Below, in pieces: positions 23,934 through 44,970 of a DNA stretch of 64,000 bases. How positions within the stretch are numbered: the stretch's first letter is position 1; every line of letters begins with the position of its first letter. The notes beneath the pieces were generated by a model, which saw only the letters and a program-made list of their open reading frames with translations, was not told the DNA's origin and did no database searches. The stretch comes from Orientallactaga sibirica (Eukaryota; Chordata; Mammalia; Rodentia; Dipodidae), in contig JAEOAD010001365.1 in assembly GCA_036365145.1 (NCBI GenBank), forward strand, positions 2,501,001-2,565,000. Reading direction: 5' to 3'. Both the position numbers and the translations under genes were made by a program.

Positions 23934-24098
23934 TTTTATTTTTTATTTGTTTTTGTTTTTCAAGGTAGGGTCTCACTCTAGCTCAGGCTGACCTGGAATT
24001 CACTATGTAGTCTCAGGCTGGCCTCGAACCCTTGGTGATCCTCCTACCTCTGCCTCCTGAGTACTGGGATTAAAGGCGTGCACCACCATGCCTGGCTT
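23934..24098 (-). mobile_element. B1 SINE
   Basis: Full-length reverse copy ending 'ccaccatgcctggctt'. Confidence 0.93.
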
Positions 24099-24109
24099 TA
24101 TTTGTTGTT

Positions 24110-24277
24110 GTTTTTTTTTTTTCTTTTTCTTTTTTTGGTTTTTCGAGGTAGGGTTTCACTCCAGCTCAGGCTAACCTGGAATTCACTATGTAGTCTCAGG
24201 GGGGCCTTGAACTGGCGATCCTCCTACCTCTGCCTCCGAGTGCTGGGATTAAAGGCATGCGCCACCACGCCCGGCTA
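24110..24277 (-). mobile_element. B1 SINE
   Basis: Full-length, young-looking copy ending 'ccaccacgcccggcta'. Confidence 0.93.
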
Positions 24278-24279
24278 TT

Positions 24280-24415
24280 TGTTGTTTTTTGAGACAGAGT
24301 CTCACTATGTAGTCTTGGTTGGTCTGAACTTCATTATGTAAACCAGGCTGACCTTGAACTAGGGTGGTCCTCCTAGCCTTGTCTCCTGATTATGGACTTG
24401 CAACATATGACTTAC
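24280..24415 (-). mobile_element. Old B1 SINE
   Basis: 'ttttttgagacagagtctca' to 'tatggacttgcaacata'. Confidence 0.65.
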
Positions 24416-24496
24416 CTGGATATAGCTTTTGCTATACGGCAGTAGTTCTGTTTGGCCCTTGTTTTGCTGAATGCTTGCTTGATTTATTTGCATGTA

Positions 24497-24772
24497 GGAG
24501 CCAAAGGAAGAGTTGGACTCCTTACAACGTGCTCCTCCAGACACAAATGGCCTGGATATCCATGACCTCACAGTGCCTGACACTACCTACACAGGACCAT
24601 CATAATAGGAAGAAAAGATCATGACATCAAACTGAAAAGAGAGACTGATTGAGAGGGGGAGGGGATATGATGGAGAGTGGAGTTTCAAAGGGGAAAGTGG
24701 GGGGAAGGAGGGAAGTACCATGGGATATTGCCTACAATTAAGGAAGTTGTCAATAAAAATAAATTAATAAAA
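24497..24772 (+). mobile_element. LINE-1 3'UTR end
   Basis: Rodent L1-type 3' end: 'gacctcacagtgcctgacac', 'agaagatcatgacatc'-like wording, then 'ttaaggaagttgtcaata' before an A-rich tail. 5'-truncated. A minus-strand B2 sits in its tail. Confidence 0.75.
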
Positions 24773-24959
24773 AAGTATTTATTTGAAAGAGAAAGGTGGA
24801 TAGAGAGAGTGGGTGTGCCAGGGCCTTCGGCCACTTCAAATGAACTCCAGACACATGTGCCATCTTGTGCATCTGGCTTGTGTGGGTACTGGGGAAATGA
24901 ACCTGGGTCCTTAGGGTTTGCAGGAAAGTATCTTAACCGCTAAGCCATCTCTCCATTCC
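24773..24959 (-). mobile_element. B2-type SINE
   Basis: Inserted at the L1 tail; ends 'aagccatctctccattccc'. Confidence 0.9.
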
Positions 24960-24983
24960 CTAACTTTAATTTTTTATTTTAGG

Positions 24984-25143
24984 TGTTTTTTTTTTCTTTT
25001 TTTTTCGAGGTAGGGTCTCACTCTGGTCCAGGCTGACCTGGAATTAACTATGTAGTCTCAGGGTGGCCTTGAACTCTCGGCGATCCTCCTACCTCTGCCT
25101 CCCGAGTGCTGGGATTAAAGGCGTGCGCCACCACACCCAGCTC
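24984..25143 (-). mobile_element. B1 SINE
   Basis: Full-length reverse copy ending 'ccaccacacccagctc'. Confidence 0.93.
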
Positions 25144-25146
25144 CTT

Positions 25147-25324
25147 TAATTTTTTAAAAATATTTAATTTCAAAGAGAGAATGGGCACATCAGGGCCTCC
25201 AGCCACTGCACATAAAACTCCAGATGCATGCAACACTGTGCATCTGACTTTACATGGGGACTCGAGCCAGGGTCCTTAGGCTTTGCAGACAAGTGCCTTA
25301 ACCACTGAGTCATCTCTGAGCCCC
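25147..25324 (-). mobile_element. B2-type SINE
   Basis: Reverse copy ending 'gagtcatctctgagcccc'. Confidence 0.9.
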
Positions 25325-26146
25325 ACAACTATCTTATCAGGACTGCACTGGGAGCTGGCGGATGCACTTCCTGGAGGCAGAGGTCGGTGTGTGGCGTGGT
25401 TGGAGCGGGTGACTGGCCCTCAGTGGGCAGCAGAAGGTTCTCTTGAGGGTTCTGGCGTCTCCAAGTGCCCCGTGTGCGCACTGGAGCAGTGGTGGTGGGA
25501 GCTGTGGGCTGGGCACTTTCCTGGTGCCAGAGCACACGGGGGCTGCATCCTCACTGCCTGGTTATTCGGCCGTGCAGCCCAAAGGCATGGCTCCTGGGCC
25601 CAAATGAATGGTATCCACATAAACATCTTTATTAGATAGATCCCCCAGAGCTCAAAATATGCAGAACTGATGTTAACAGCAACTGTTTTTCTCTCAATAA
25701 ATACATTACATAAAAATGTCGCCCAGCAGGCATGAGACTGAGAGCCGCACTGGTCAGTCCCACACACTGCAGGCAGAAGTGTGGAGAGAGGGACGCACAG
25801 CCACTTGGTTCACCCGGGGGTAATGAAGTTGGTTTTGACAAGCGCTCAGTGCACCAGGCTGTTCCTTCTGCAGGCACAGGGAAGAGCACTCCACACAGGA
25901 AAAGACTTCATCTTTTACTGAAGTGATTTATTTCTTTAATAAAATTCCAACCAAAACCAAACCAGATTCTCTGATCACTGAGGGGCCTGTACACTGAAGC
26001 TGCTGTCTCTTTGTATTATTCAGGCAGAAGATTCAAAAACATGAAGTAGAACAAAAGATGAAAAAGCATTTGGAGTGAAAGAGACAATTCAGAAATAAAA
26101 CTAGTAAGGCAGAAAGTAGAAAGAAGGCATTTCAAACAAGGGTGTG
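25325..26146. other. Low-repeat block, GC-richer then AT-rich
   Basis: Begins a ~4-kb stretch of lower SINE density. AATAAA occurs on the plus strand at 25697 and on the minus strand at 25628-25633, so it may be UTR-like, but no coding frame is convincing. Confidence 0.35.
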
Positions 26147-26327
26147 GGAGCTGGAGAGATGGCTTAGTGGTTAAGGCACTTGCCTATGAAGTCTGAGGAC
26201 CCATGTTCAACTCTCCAGGTCCCACATAAGCCAGACACGGTTGCACATGTGCACAAGGTGGTGCCCGTATCTGGAGTTCCATTTCAGTGACTGGAGGCCC
26301 TGGCATGCCAGTTCTCTCTCATAAAAA
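26147..26327 (+). mobile_element. B2-type SINE
   Basis: 'gagctggagagatggcttag' to 'ctctcataaaaaa'. Confidence 0.92.
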
Positions 26328-26433
26328 AGCCAGTCTGTTCGGCTTAAAAAAAACAACACTCAGGGGTATGGAAACCACATCCTACAGGGGAAACATGAAC
26401 ATGGCCAGCTGCTTGTTTTTGTAAATAATATTT

Positions 26434-26575
26434 TTTGTTATTTTTGAGGCAGGGTCTTATAATCTAGTCCAAGCTGACCTGGAACTTTGCACTGTATCCC
26501 CAAGTGGGCCTCAAATTCATTGTGATCTACCTCAGCTTCCCCAGTTGAAAGCCGTGTGCCACTATGTTCGGGTTA
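26434..26575 (-). mobile_element. B1 SINE
   Basis: Diverged reverse copy; 'gaggcagggtcttataatct'. Confidence 0.8.
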
Positions 26576-26627
26576 TGTAAATAAAAAGTTTATTGGAACA
26601 TAATGGTATTCATTTCTAGTTTAGGCC

Positions 26628-26920
26628 AGAAATGCACTACTGACATTTTTGGCAGGTCACTTTGTGGGGAGGTGTGCTCTGCACTGTGGGGCACTGAGAG
26701 GAATTTCCAGCTCTGCTCACTGGGCACCAGCAGCAGTCTTTTTCCAGTGACAAACAAAAGCCGTCTGCGGATATTGGCAAATGTCTACGGGGGATGTGCT
26801 AGAAGCAGCACGGCTGCTCCTGGGGGAGGACTGCTGGCTTATCTGCTCCGTGCCCTACACCACCTCAGTGTGGCACCCCCAAGCTTGAAATAGTTGGCAT
26901 TTGGCCCTTCATAGAAGACA
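26628..26920. mobile_element. MER5A-like (hAT-Charlie) relic
   Basis: Resembles MER5A: 'ctgacatttttggcaggtca', 'gctctgcactgtggggcac' and 'attggcaaatgtctacggg' follow the same order as the consensus I remember. Its end is uncertain. The short ORF across it is not a gene. Confidence 0.5.
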
Positions 26921-26931
26921 TTTGGTAACTA

Positions 26932-27083
26932 CTTTTTTTTTTTTTTTTGAGGTAGGGTCTTGCTCTAGTGCACTGATACGGAATTCACTGTGTAGTCTCA
27001 GGGTGGCCTCAAACTCACAGCAATCCTTCTACCTCTGCCTCCTAGTGCTGGGATAAAAGGTGAGCGCCACCTCACCCAGCCTG
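26932..27083 (-). mobile_element. B1 SINE
   Basis: T-run then 'gaggtagggtcttgctctag'; ends 'cacctcacccagcct'. Confidence 0.92.
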
Positions 27084-28452
27084 GTAACTACTTTTTGCCA
27101 TAAACAAGGCCAAGGATATATATGTATATATGCTAAACTAAGAAAACAGACTGTCAAGCATGTGACAATACCGTCTTCTTAATACAGTTTCTACAAATCA
27201 CTTCAAAAAAGCAATTCCAATTCTGAAAAGGGAAGTAGATTAAAAAAAAAAAAAAAAAGCAATTCACAGTAACAAATGACCCCGAGGCACTGCCACTGTC
27301 AGAATGAACCTGACAATGATCATGATCAGGGTATAAGAAGGCACCAAAGACTACATTTCAAATATTAAGACAGGAATTGAGGTGTAGGAATCCACTTGTT
27401 CTACAGTAATAACAGCACCAACATGCACCCATACATGTGTAGTAACCTATATAATTTACAGTAAGGCAAACGTGCACACTCACTGTTAGAAGAGTGGGCT
27501 GCACATACATGGTCTGTCTATACCACGTGTGACGAACAAGTCAGACCTGAGGTGTTGACTAGAAAGATGCCCATGGCATATTTCCTCAGGAGGAGACGGT
27601 GCGTCCAAGGGCATGCACAATCCCATTCAGACACTTTCCACTCTGCACCTCCCTGATACCAGAGTAAATGCAGGTGTGGCTATGCTTCCTGAGCACAGAG
27701 AGGTAGCAGAGAATGACATCACTGGGTTCTGGCACTTTAGATACCGTGTATACAGATTTGCTTTTCTTTTAAAAAAGTCTCTGTAGAATATATTTGGTTT
27801 CTGGTGTAAACTTTCAAGAGAACTTTCAAATCTTGAAAAAAGACATATATTTACATGAGCAGAAAATTAAAAGAGATATCTCTCAATATTTTCTTATAAC
27901 TCTCAAAGTGTTAGCTGTAATGAAACCAGTATTAATATAACACCTATTTTTACCTCCCTGGTTTCATTAATTTCTGTGAAGGGTTCAAATTCTTTTACAA
28001 TAGTTAACAAAATCTGAAGAACATGTTTATGAAATTAATATACTAGTGCAGGTAAACTTATCAATACTTCTTCCCCTCCCCTTTAAAAATGCTTGAAGTT
28101 TTGTTACAAATTAATAATGGTGAACACTGGTGCTCCTTTTTCATGCACTACGTGCCCCATTGAGCTTGTTCATGTCACATGTGCTTTTTCTACAGCACGA
28201 GGAGCAGTGCTGTGACAGCGGCAGTCCAGGCGCTCTGACCACGTGGACACCTCCAGGGGCTCTCAGCCCACGTGTGCTGCGGTTATTATTTTCAATATTT
28301 GCTTATTTAGTTATTACTTTTTCTTTCTCTTTAACAACTGGTCAGGCCACAGCTTTTCTGGATAAAGTACCATGTTCTTCTTTTACTGGGATGCTAGATT
28401 TGGCTTACTGGTTTAATCAGAATACTCATCTGCTGTAAGTACCGGAGTTTTG
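27084..28452. other. Low-repeat AT-rich block
   Basis: No recognised repeat except a tiny A-tailed insert near 27218-27258. The 102-codon ORF at 28130-28438 has no recognised domain. Confidence 0.4.
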
Positions 28453-28556
28453 CTTTTTTTTTTTTTTTTTTTTTGAGGTGGGGTCTCACTCTAGCCCAGG
28501 CTGACTGGAAACTCAGTGATCCTCCTACCTCTGCCTCCCAAGTGCTGGGATCAAAG
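28453..28556 (-). mobile_element. B1 SINE, partial
   Basis: Lacks the middle and the 5' end; stops at 'caagtgctgggatcaaag'. Confidence 0.88.
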
Positions 28557-29416
28557 AGTACTGGATGTTTTAAGTGGCAGATTTGTCTTTGGATGCTGTT
28601 CTTTTCCAAATCTGACAAAGATGTTTGCTGCCCCTGAGAGGTAGAAGATTGTTACCTGTCCAGTTAATTTGGCACTAGAGAAATTACGTGGTGTGGCTCT
28701 TTAAACAATTTCTTCTTTGTTTTTACTTTATTCAGCAAAGTAATATTTTTTCAGGATTTCAAACATAAAATACACTATGAAAAACTGAATATAAACAAAT
28801 ATTTCCTATGTCCTACTAAATCCAAGTCAGATATATATAATTTCAGTAATATGGTTAGGAAAATACTTAAAAATAATGCTCTCCTATGTCAGAAACTATA
28901 AAAAGCTGAATATAAACATTTTACCTTACTAAAATAGAATATCTGTGTATGTATGTGAAATTATTTCTTAAATGGTAATTTTCTAGACTTAAATATCCTA
29001 TAAAAATTTGAATCTAAATTTATAATGCATGATCACTTTTTTTTCACTCAAGTTCACAGAAAAGGAACTCTAAAGGCTTCATAAGCCCAGTGTCAAGGAC
29101 AATCTATCCCTGAGCCAGTCTCAGCCTCACGGCCCTCTGATTACAGAACCACCCCAAACCAGCTAACACGTGGCTTGTAACTAAGGAGGGCATCTCCTTG
29201 TCTCATGTGCTTCAGTGACCCCGTGGCGCAATGCACACATGATCAGATGCAGAGCTAGGACAAGCACCTCATCTAGAGTCCAGCCAGGGGCAGGCACTGC
29301 TGAAGGAGAATGGTGACACTAGCTGATAGTTAACCCAATCCTCTGCTCACCCAGTCTAGCCTATTTCAGTAAAATCTCTGCTTCGGTCACACGCATGACA
29401 CTTGGATCTTTGTTTC
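28557..29416. other. Low-repeat AT-rich block
   Basis: No gene or repeat family recognised. Confidence 0.4.
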
Positions 29417-29525
29417 TGCGCGCGTGTGTGTGCACGGTGTGCATATGCATGCTCACATGTGCATAGGTGCTCGTGTATGTGCAGGTGTGTGTGCATGTGG
29501 AGGCAGGGGTTGATGTGGAGGTCTC

Positions 29526-29764
29526 TCTTCATTGCTGTCTAGCTTACTTACTGAGACAGGGTCTCTCACTTGAACCCAGAGTTGTTCATGCAGCTAGTCT
29601 AGCCAGGCAGCTTGCCTTGGGGATCCCGTCTCTGCCTCCCAAATGCTGGGATTACAGGCGGGCTTCCATACCCACTTGGCATTTGCATAGATCTTGGGGA
29701 TCCAAACTCAGGGTCTCATGCTTGCGTGGCAAACCTTTTAATGACTGAGCCATCTCTGAGCCCT
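29526..29764 (-). mobile_element. B4-like SINE
   Basis: Reverse composite: B1-like 'ctcccaaatgctgggattac' followed by the tRNA-like head ending 'gagccatctctgagccc'. The preceding GT-rich run (29417-29520) is its tail. Confidence 0.75.
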
Positions 29765-30096
29765 GGGTTCTTTTGCTTGTAAGATGTAATGTTTTCATTT
29801 CAGAAAACTTTGCAAGCTTTGGTTTCGCCCTTCATTAACTTTCTTAGTCTCTTTACCTACTGCAGTAGAATATGTCTCCCCTCTCCCATTCCTTTGATCA
29901 AATATTTAGTGCAATCAGTATGAATAGGTAGTGAGTGAGCCAGGTGTAGTGAATACACACATCAATCCTGGTCCTGATTCCCTATGTTTGACTCCTATTA
30001 GGCTGAGATAATTTTCCTCAAAGTATAGCTTTATTTAAAATCTCCAAACTTCAATATATAGTAGCATTCTTTTCCCTTCCTTCCTTCCTTTCTTTC

Positions 30097-30252
30097 TTTC
30101 TTTTTTTTTGGTTTTTCAAGGTAGGGTCTCATTCTGGTCCAGGCTGACCTGGAATTCACTATGTAGTCTCAGGATGGCCTCGAACTCATGGCGATCTTCC
30201 TACCTCTGCTTCCCCAGTGCTGGGATTAAAGGCATGCGCCACCACGCCCAGC
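30097..30252 (-). mobile_element. B1 SINE
   Basis: Preceded by a CTTC/CTTT run; ends 'ccaccacgcccagca'. Confidence 0.93.
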
Positions 30253-30295
30253 AGTAGCATTCATTTCTAATAGCATTTGCCTTAATTTTTGGGGT

Positions 30296-30444
30296 GGGGG
30301 AGTTGTTTTGGAGGTAGGGTCTTGTCTAGCACAGGCTGACCTAGAATTCACTATGTAGTCTCAAGGTGGCCTGGAACTCATGGTGATCCTCCTACCTCTG
30401 CCTCCCCAGTGCTGGGATTAAAGGCGTGGGCCACCACACCCAGC
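30296..30444 (-). mobile_element. B1 SINE
   Basis: First of three B1 copies arranged head to tail up to 30759. Confidence 0.92.
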
Positions 30445-30445
30445 C

Positions 30446-30600
30446 TTTTTTTTTTTTTTTGGTTTTTGGAGGTAAGGTCTCTGGCCCAGGCTGACCTGGA
30501 ATTCACTATGTAGTCTCAGGGTGGCCTTAAACTCATGGCAATCCTCCTACCTCTCCCTCCCAAATTCTGGGATTAAAGGTTTATGCCACCATGCCTGGTG
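30446..30600 (-). mobile_element. B1 SINE
   Basis: T15 run, then 'ggaggtaaggtctctggccc'. Confidence 0.92.
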
Positions 30601-30601
30601 T

Positions 30602-30759
30602 CTTTTTTTTTTTTTAAGTTTTTGCTTTGAGACAGAGTCTCATGTAGGCCAGGCTGATCTCTAGCTCTTATCTCACTGGGTATGACCTTGAACTCCAGAT
30701 CCTCCTGGCCCCACCTCCAATGTACTGGGGTTATAGGTGTATCACACTATGCCCAGCTA
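30602..30759 (-). mobile_element. Old B1 SINE
   Basis: 'gctttgagacagagtctcat' to 'cactatgcccagctac'. Confidence 0.75.
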
Positions 30760-30892
30760 CATTTGGCATACTTTAAATACTATCTGGATGCTATTTTAAA
30801 GGATATAAGTGGATTTAACCTTCACAATACAACTAAGAAATAGAATGCAAGCATTACTGATTTATAAGTGAGAGAATTTTATAATTTATAAT

Positions 30893-30921
30893 TTTTTTTT
30901 TTTTTTCTTTTTTTTCTTTTC

Positions 30922-30969
<48 letters not shown>
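30893..30969 (+). repeat. Long poly(T)/CT tract
   Basis: T-run with scattered C, about 75 bp: the expanded A-tail of the minus-strand B1 that follows. Confidence 0.9.
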
Positions 30970-30970
<1 letters not shown>

Positions 30971-31108
30971 AGGTAAGAGCTTGCTCTAGCCCAGGCTTAC
31001 CTGGAATTCACTATGTATTCTCAGGGTGGCTTTGAACTCATGGCAATTCTCCTACCTCTGCCTCCCAGGTGCTGGGATTATTAAAGGTGTGTGCCACCCA
31101 CCCAGCTC
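30970..31108 (-). mobile_element. B1 SINE
   Basis: 'gaggtaagagcttgctctag'; contains a 4-bp TTAT insertion before 'taaaggtgtg'. Confidence 0.92.
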
Positions 31109-31489
31109 AGAATTTTAATAATTTATAAGTAACAGTAGGTGAGCAATTTATAAGAAATGTTGAGTGAGGGCTAATAAAACTGTAAATATTGGTTAAGTCC
31201 TTTTCCATACTGATTCAGTTCAGTTAACTTAGAGAACAAACTCACACATATTTGATACTGTGAGTGGGATGGAAGTGCCGTGTCTCAACATGAACATAAC
31301 TTCCTCAAGTATAGTAGGATGGATGCACCAAAGCAAACTGGGTGCCACAAATATGGAATTTACATTGTATATCTGTCACTTCCCTGAGGACTAATGACCC
31401 TGATCCTGAGAGAAGGCCAATCACTAGTTTCTCTACAGATTCACTGCTTTCCTCAGTGTCTTCCTGCTATGAATGCCCTGAGGCGGATT
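31109..31489. other. Sequence downstream of the minus-strand KZFP
   Basis: Unique-looking. May belong to that gene's 3'UTR. Confidence 0.35.
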
Positions 31490-31606
31490 TGGTTTTTTGT
31501 TTTGTTTTTGAGGTAGAATCTCACTCTAGCCCAGGCTAACCTGGAATTCACTCTGTAGTCCCAGGCTGGCCTTGAACTCACAGCAATCTTTCTACCTCTG
31601 CCTTTT
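31490..31606 (-). mobile_element. B1 SINE, 5'-truncated
   Basis: Stops after 'tctacctctgcc', in the putative 3'UTR of the minus-strand KZFP. Confidence 0.88.
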
Positions 31607-31609
31607 ATT
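31604..31609 (-). terminator. Candidate poly(A) signal of the minus-strand KRAB-ZNF gene
   Basis: AATAAA on the minus strand, about 330 bp after the stop, at the edge of a B1 fragment. Weak evidence: other minus-strand AATAAA motifs occur further on, e.g. 25628-25633 and 26589-26594. Confidence 0.25.
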
Positions 31610-31938
31610 TGGTTATGAGTCACCAGAAAGACATTCCCACTTCCTGTACATTCAGGCAAGCTTCCAGTTTTTTCACCAACTGGACGCCTGATGGCAAATT
31701 CTAAAACAAACAAATCCCTCCCAATCACTCACGCGTATAAGGTTTTCATCACTGACAAGTGTCTGTCAGATGGTTTCTGGCCCTTAAATCATCTTTACAG
31801 ACACATTTCCCCAGTGTGAATTCTGATGCTGTTGAAAGACCCTATAGGTTCCCTTTCTACATTCCTTAAAATTACAGGCCTTTTAAAAACAATATGAATT
31901 TACTGATGTCAGTGAAATTCTGAGCCTCCCACAATTCT

Positions 31939-42087
<10,149 letters not shown>

Positions 42088-42096
<9 letters not shown>

Positions 42097-42137
42097 GTCT
42101 TCAGAGGTACCACACTGCTGTCCTCTTCTTCTGGGTT
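42088..42137 (-). CDS. ATG exon of the minus-strand KRAB-ZNF gene
   Basis: On the minus strand, acceptor 'ttctctttctaag' precedes a 50-nt exon ending ATGGCTGAG|GTAAGC. The ATG is at 42096-42094, so only three codons (M-A-E) are coding. It joins in phase 0 to KRAB-A, giving MAEGVMFKDV, a common KZFP beginning. The upstream promoter exon was not identified. Confidence 0.78.
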
Positions 42138-42338
42138 CTTAGAAAGAGAAATGTGAAAGTGGTTAAAGAAACCATTGGGTCCAATCAGAACACATCTCTG
42201 CACCACTCCCTCTCTTGACACTGAGGAAGACCAAGGAGGCCTGAGACCTTCACCACCTCTCCCACCCTTACACCAAAGGGTGCAGGCAGGAGTCCTGGGG
42301 GAGTCACAGAGGTAGCCTACTTTCTCACAAAGAGCCTT

Positions 42339-42421
42339 GTGGGGCCGTACCACTCCGACACGCCATTCATCTGATCTCGGACGCTAAGCAGGCTGGGTCT
42401 GCTAGTGCTTTGATGGGAGAA
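42339..42421 (+). pseudogene. 5S rRNA pseudogene, 3'-truncated
   Basis: Recognisable 5S rRNA: GGCCGTACCACTCC, then CTGATCTCGGACGCTAAGCA, then GCTAGTGCTTTGATGGGAGA, with substitutions and a small deletion before CTGATCTCGG. It covers about nt 1-88 of the 120-nt RNA; the 3' third is missing. The internal promoter region (A box GCTAAGCA, C box TTTGATGGGAG) is altered, so it is probably not transcribed as 5S rRNA. Confidence 0.9.
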
Positions 42422-42931
42422 AGGTCTTTCTTCAGGTGTTTTCAGCCCCAGTATCTGACCCTGCCTGGGCAGCTCCAAGACACAGTCTAAGGGAGCCTAT
42501 CTGTGAGGAACCACACTCTTGTTCTTTACAGGCTTGGCTTCCCCGCTTTTACATAACAAAGTAGAAATTCTACAGATTCTAGAATCTCTACCCCAATCTT
42601 AAGGGTAGCCCAAACAGAACACCATTCACTGTGTTGGCAACTAGTGTGGGGGGTGTGGCAGGGCAAGTAATGGCAGCTAAGGACTTGCCACTGGGCTCAA
42701 AAGGACGCTGAAAATCTCCCCAAACAGTTAGGGGTTGAGGTAGAAACCTGTACAGAGGGCATCTCAGTCCCTCCCCAATCTCCCCAAGACAGAGTCCAGT
42801 ATGCAGCCACATGGTCTCACTCAGAGAGGGCATCAATCATGGCCCACAGGCACCAAGCACAGAACGCTGGGCATACAATCCACATCTGGAGAACACTACA
42901 GGGTCTTTCTTCCTACACAAGACACACAGAG
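42422..42931. other. Low-repeat, GC-moderate flank upstream of the minus-strand KZFP
   Basis: Lies 0.3-0.8 kb upstream of the ATG exon. No CpG island; short ORFs are unsupported. Confidence 0.4.
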
Positions 42932-43138
42932 AGGGCTGGAAAGATGGCTTAGTGGTTAAGCGCTTGCCTGTGAAGCCTAAGGATCCTGGTTCAAGGCTCG
43001 ATTCCTCAGGACCCACATAAGCCAGATGCACAAGGTTGCACATGCATCTGAAGTTTGTTTGCAGTGGCTGGAGGCCCTGGTGCGCCCATTCTCTCTCTCT
43101 CTGCTTATTTGTCCCTTTCAAATAAATAAATAAAAATT
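42932..43138 (+). mobile_element. B2-type SINE
   Basis: With 'ggttcaaggctcgattcctc', the same small insertion as at 16627. Confidence 0.93.
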
Positions 43139-43201
43139 TTAAAAAAGTGAACAAAGATCTCTTTCTCTCTCTGCTTCTTTCTCAAAAAAAAAAAAAAAAA
43201 A

Positions 43202-43359
43202 AGCCGGGCGTGGTGGCACACACCTTTAATCCCAGCACTTGGGAGGCAGAGGTAGCAGGATGGCCTTGAGTTCGAGGCCACTCTGATACTAATGGTGAGT
43301 TCCAGGTCAGCCTGGCTAGAGTGAGACCCTACCTTGAAAAACCAAAAAAAAAAAAAAAA
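43202..43359 (+). mobile_element. B1 SINE
   Basis: 'agccgggcgtggtggcacac' to 'aaaaccaaaaaaaa', near consensus. Confidence 0.93.
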
Positions 43360-43590
43360 AGGGACTTCCAGCTGGCTCCTGCCAGTCTCAAACCACACCC
43401 ACTGCCAGCACATGCCCTGATAGCGCCCTTTCCCAGCAGGGGCCATGGTCTCGACACTCCTCCTCCACCCTCCTGATGGCACAGCCTGGACACCCCTACT
43501 CTTCCCAAGTACAACATCCTGCTCTCCTTTAAGTGTTTTCCAGAGCAGACAGAGCTCTTGGGCACCCACGACAGTCACTATGTTGACAAC

Positions 43591-43788
43591 TCTAGACACC
43601 CAGCCCTGCATTGGGGCTCGGTGGTCACCTTAGTCAGGGTGCTCACACTCTACAGTGATTGAGGCGGTTCAAACCCCACAGGCGAGCCCTCTAGACACCC
43701 AGCCCTGCATTGGGGCTCGGTGGTCACCTTAGTCAGGGCCCTCACGCTCTACAGTGATTGAGGCGGTTCAAACCCCACAGGCGAGCCC
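43591..43788 (+). repeat. 99-bp tandem duplication
   Basis: Two copies (43591-43689 and 43690-43788), almost identical, each starting TCTAGACACCCAGCCCTGCA and ending CACAGGCGAGCCC. The sequence is GC-richer than the surroundings. Function unknown. Confidence 0.9.
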
Positions 43789-44330
43789 ACTTGCCCGAGC
43801 CTGGCCCTATGCCTAGGAAGTCGAGCCTGCTCGCCACTGGGTCCCCAAGTTCTGCAGCAAGTGGTAGGGCTGCTGACCCCAGACGCAGTCTTGGGTGGGA
43901 TCCAGCTAGGCTTGGACCCCGTGAAGCTCATCCAGAGCACAGAGTGGCTCAAGAACCCTTCTTAGGAGCTGAGAAACCGCAGACCAAGGAAGCAGTGGGT
44001 AGCAGGCTGCTCAGGGGAAGGAAAAGATGGGTCTGTGGAGGCTCCTGGAAAATTTAGTCCCAAACCCAGCCCAAAGTAGTCTGTGACAGTCCTCCAAAGA
44101 GGCGCCAGAGGGCCCTAGGAGCTGCAGGTCATAGCTAAGGAGCCAGCTGTCCGGAGTTTTCCCACAACTCTGCCTTGTCAGGAACTGGGAGTCTTCTCTG
44201 GACTTGGCAGCACTGGCAATGGAGCAGAGTGTTCAGGCTTGGGCTGGGGTCACATCCCCCAGTCCTAAGCAGTCTATAGTCAGGAACACGGAGACAGCAG
44301 TCAGGCCTTCTGAGGTCTCAGCACAACCCT

Positions 44331-44375
44331 GCAAGTAAGCACTTCCAATCACTGGGCCATCTCCCCAGCCCCACA
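44331..44375 (-). mobile_element. B2-type SINE head fragment
   Basis: 'gcaagtaagcacttccaatc' plus 'gccatctccccagcccc' only. Confidence 0.7.
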
Positions 44376-44767
44376 GCGCAACTCTGCAGGCCCAGGCCTG
44401 GCATATTAGAGGGTGTCCTGTCCCGGAGGACTATGACAAGGAGAGCCTGCAGGGGGCAGTCTCAGGCTTAGTGTGAAGGAGAAAGGACGGAAGGAAGGTA
44501 GCCCAGGATCCAGAGTGGAAACAGAATACCAATGTGATGAGGTGCCACGCCATTAAAGATTAAGTTTCAAAAGGGTATTTAATGACATAAATATATGCAA
44601 GAAACATTTCAGGGGAAATGTGACACTAAACTCTATCTGCCAAGTAACTGTTTTCAGAGCCTATAACTGGAAAGACGGTACTTGGGAAATAACATTTCTT
44701 TAAAGTCACAATTGTGTAACAGTTAATTCTAGAATGTGCAATTGATTTACCTTCTGAGATTGAGTAT

Positions 44768-44970
44768 TTTAAAAAAAATATTTAATTTATTTATGTGCAA
44801 GCAGAGAGAGACAGAAGAGAGAGAGAACCAGGGTCTCCAGCTGCTACAAATGGACTCCAGACACATGCACCACTGTGCATCCAGCTCTCCGTGGATACTG
44901 GGGAATCAAACCCGGGTTAATAGGCTTTGTGGGCAAGTGCCTCAACTGCTGAGCTAACCCTCCAACCCCC
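44768..44970 (-). mobile_element. B2-type SINE
   Basis: Diverged; ends 'agctaaccctccaacccc'. Confidence 0.88.

Larger units (their letters stand above)
43360..44767. other. GC-richer low-repeat block, candidate 5' region of the minus-strand KZFP
   Basis: The GC-richest part of the window. Contains the 99-bp duplication and few SINEs. It lies 1.2-2.6 kb upstream of the ATG exon, so a promoter or upstream exon could be here. This is inference only; no TATA box or CpG island is evident. Confidence 0.3.

Noticed and set aside
28130..28438. 102-codon ORF with a hydrophobic stretch
   Set aside because: No recognisable family, no splice or promoter context; the minus strand is equally plausible as UTR-like sequence.
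43105..43611. 168-codon minus-strand ORF
   Set aside because: Half of it is SINE sequence; the remainder lies in the GC-richer block without homology.
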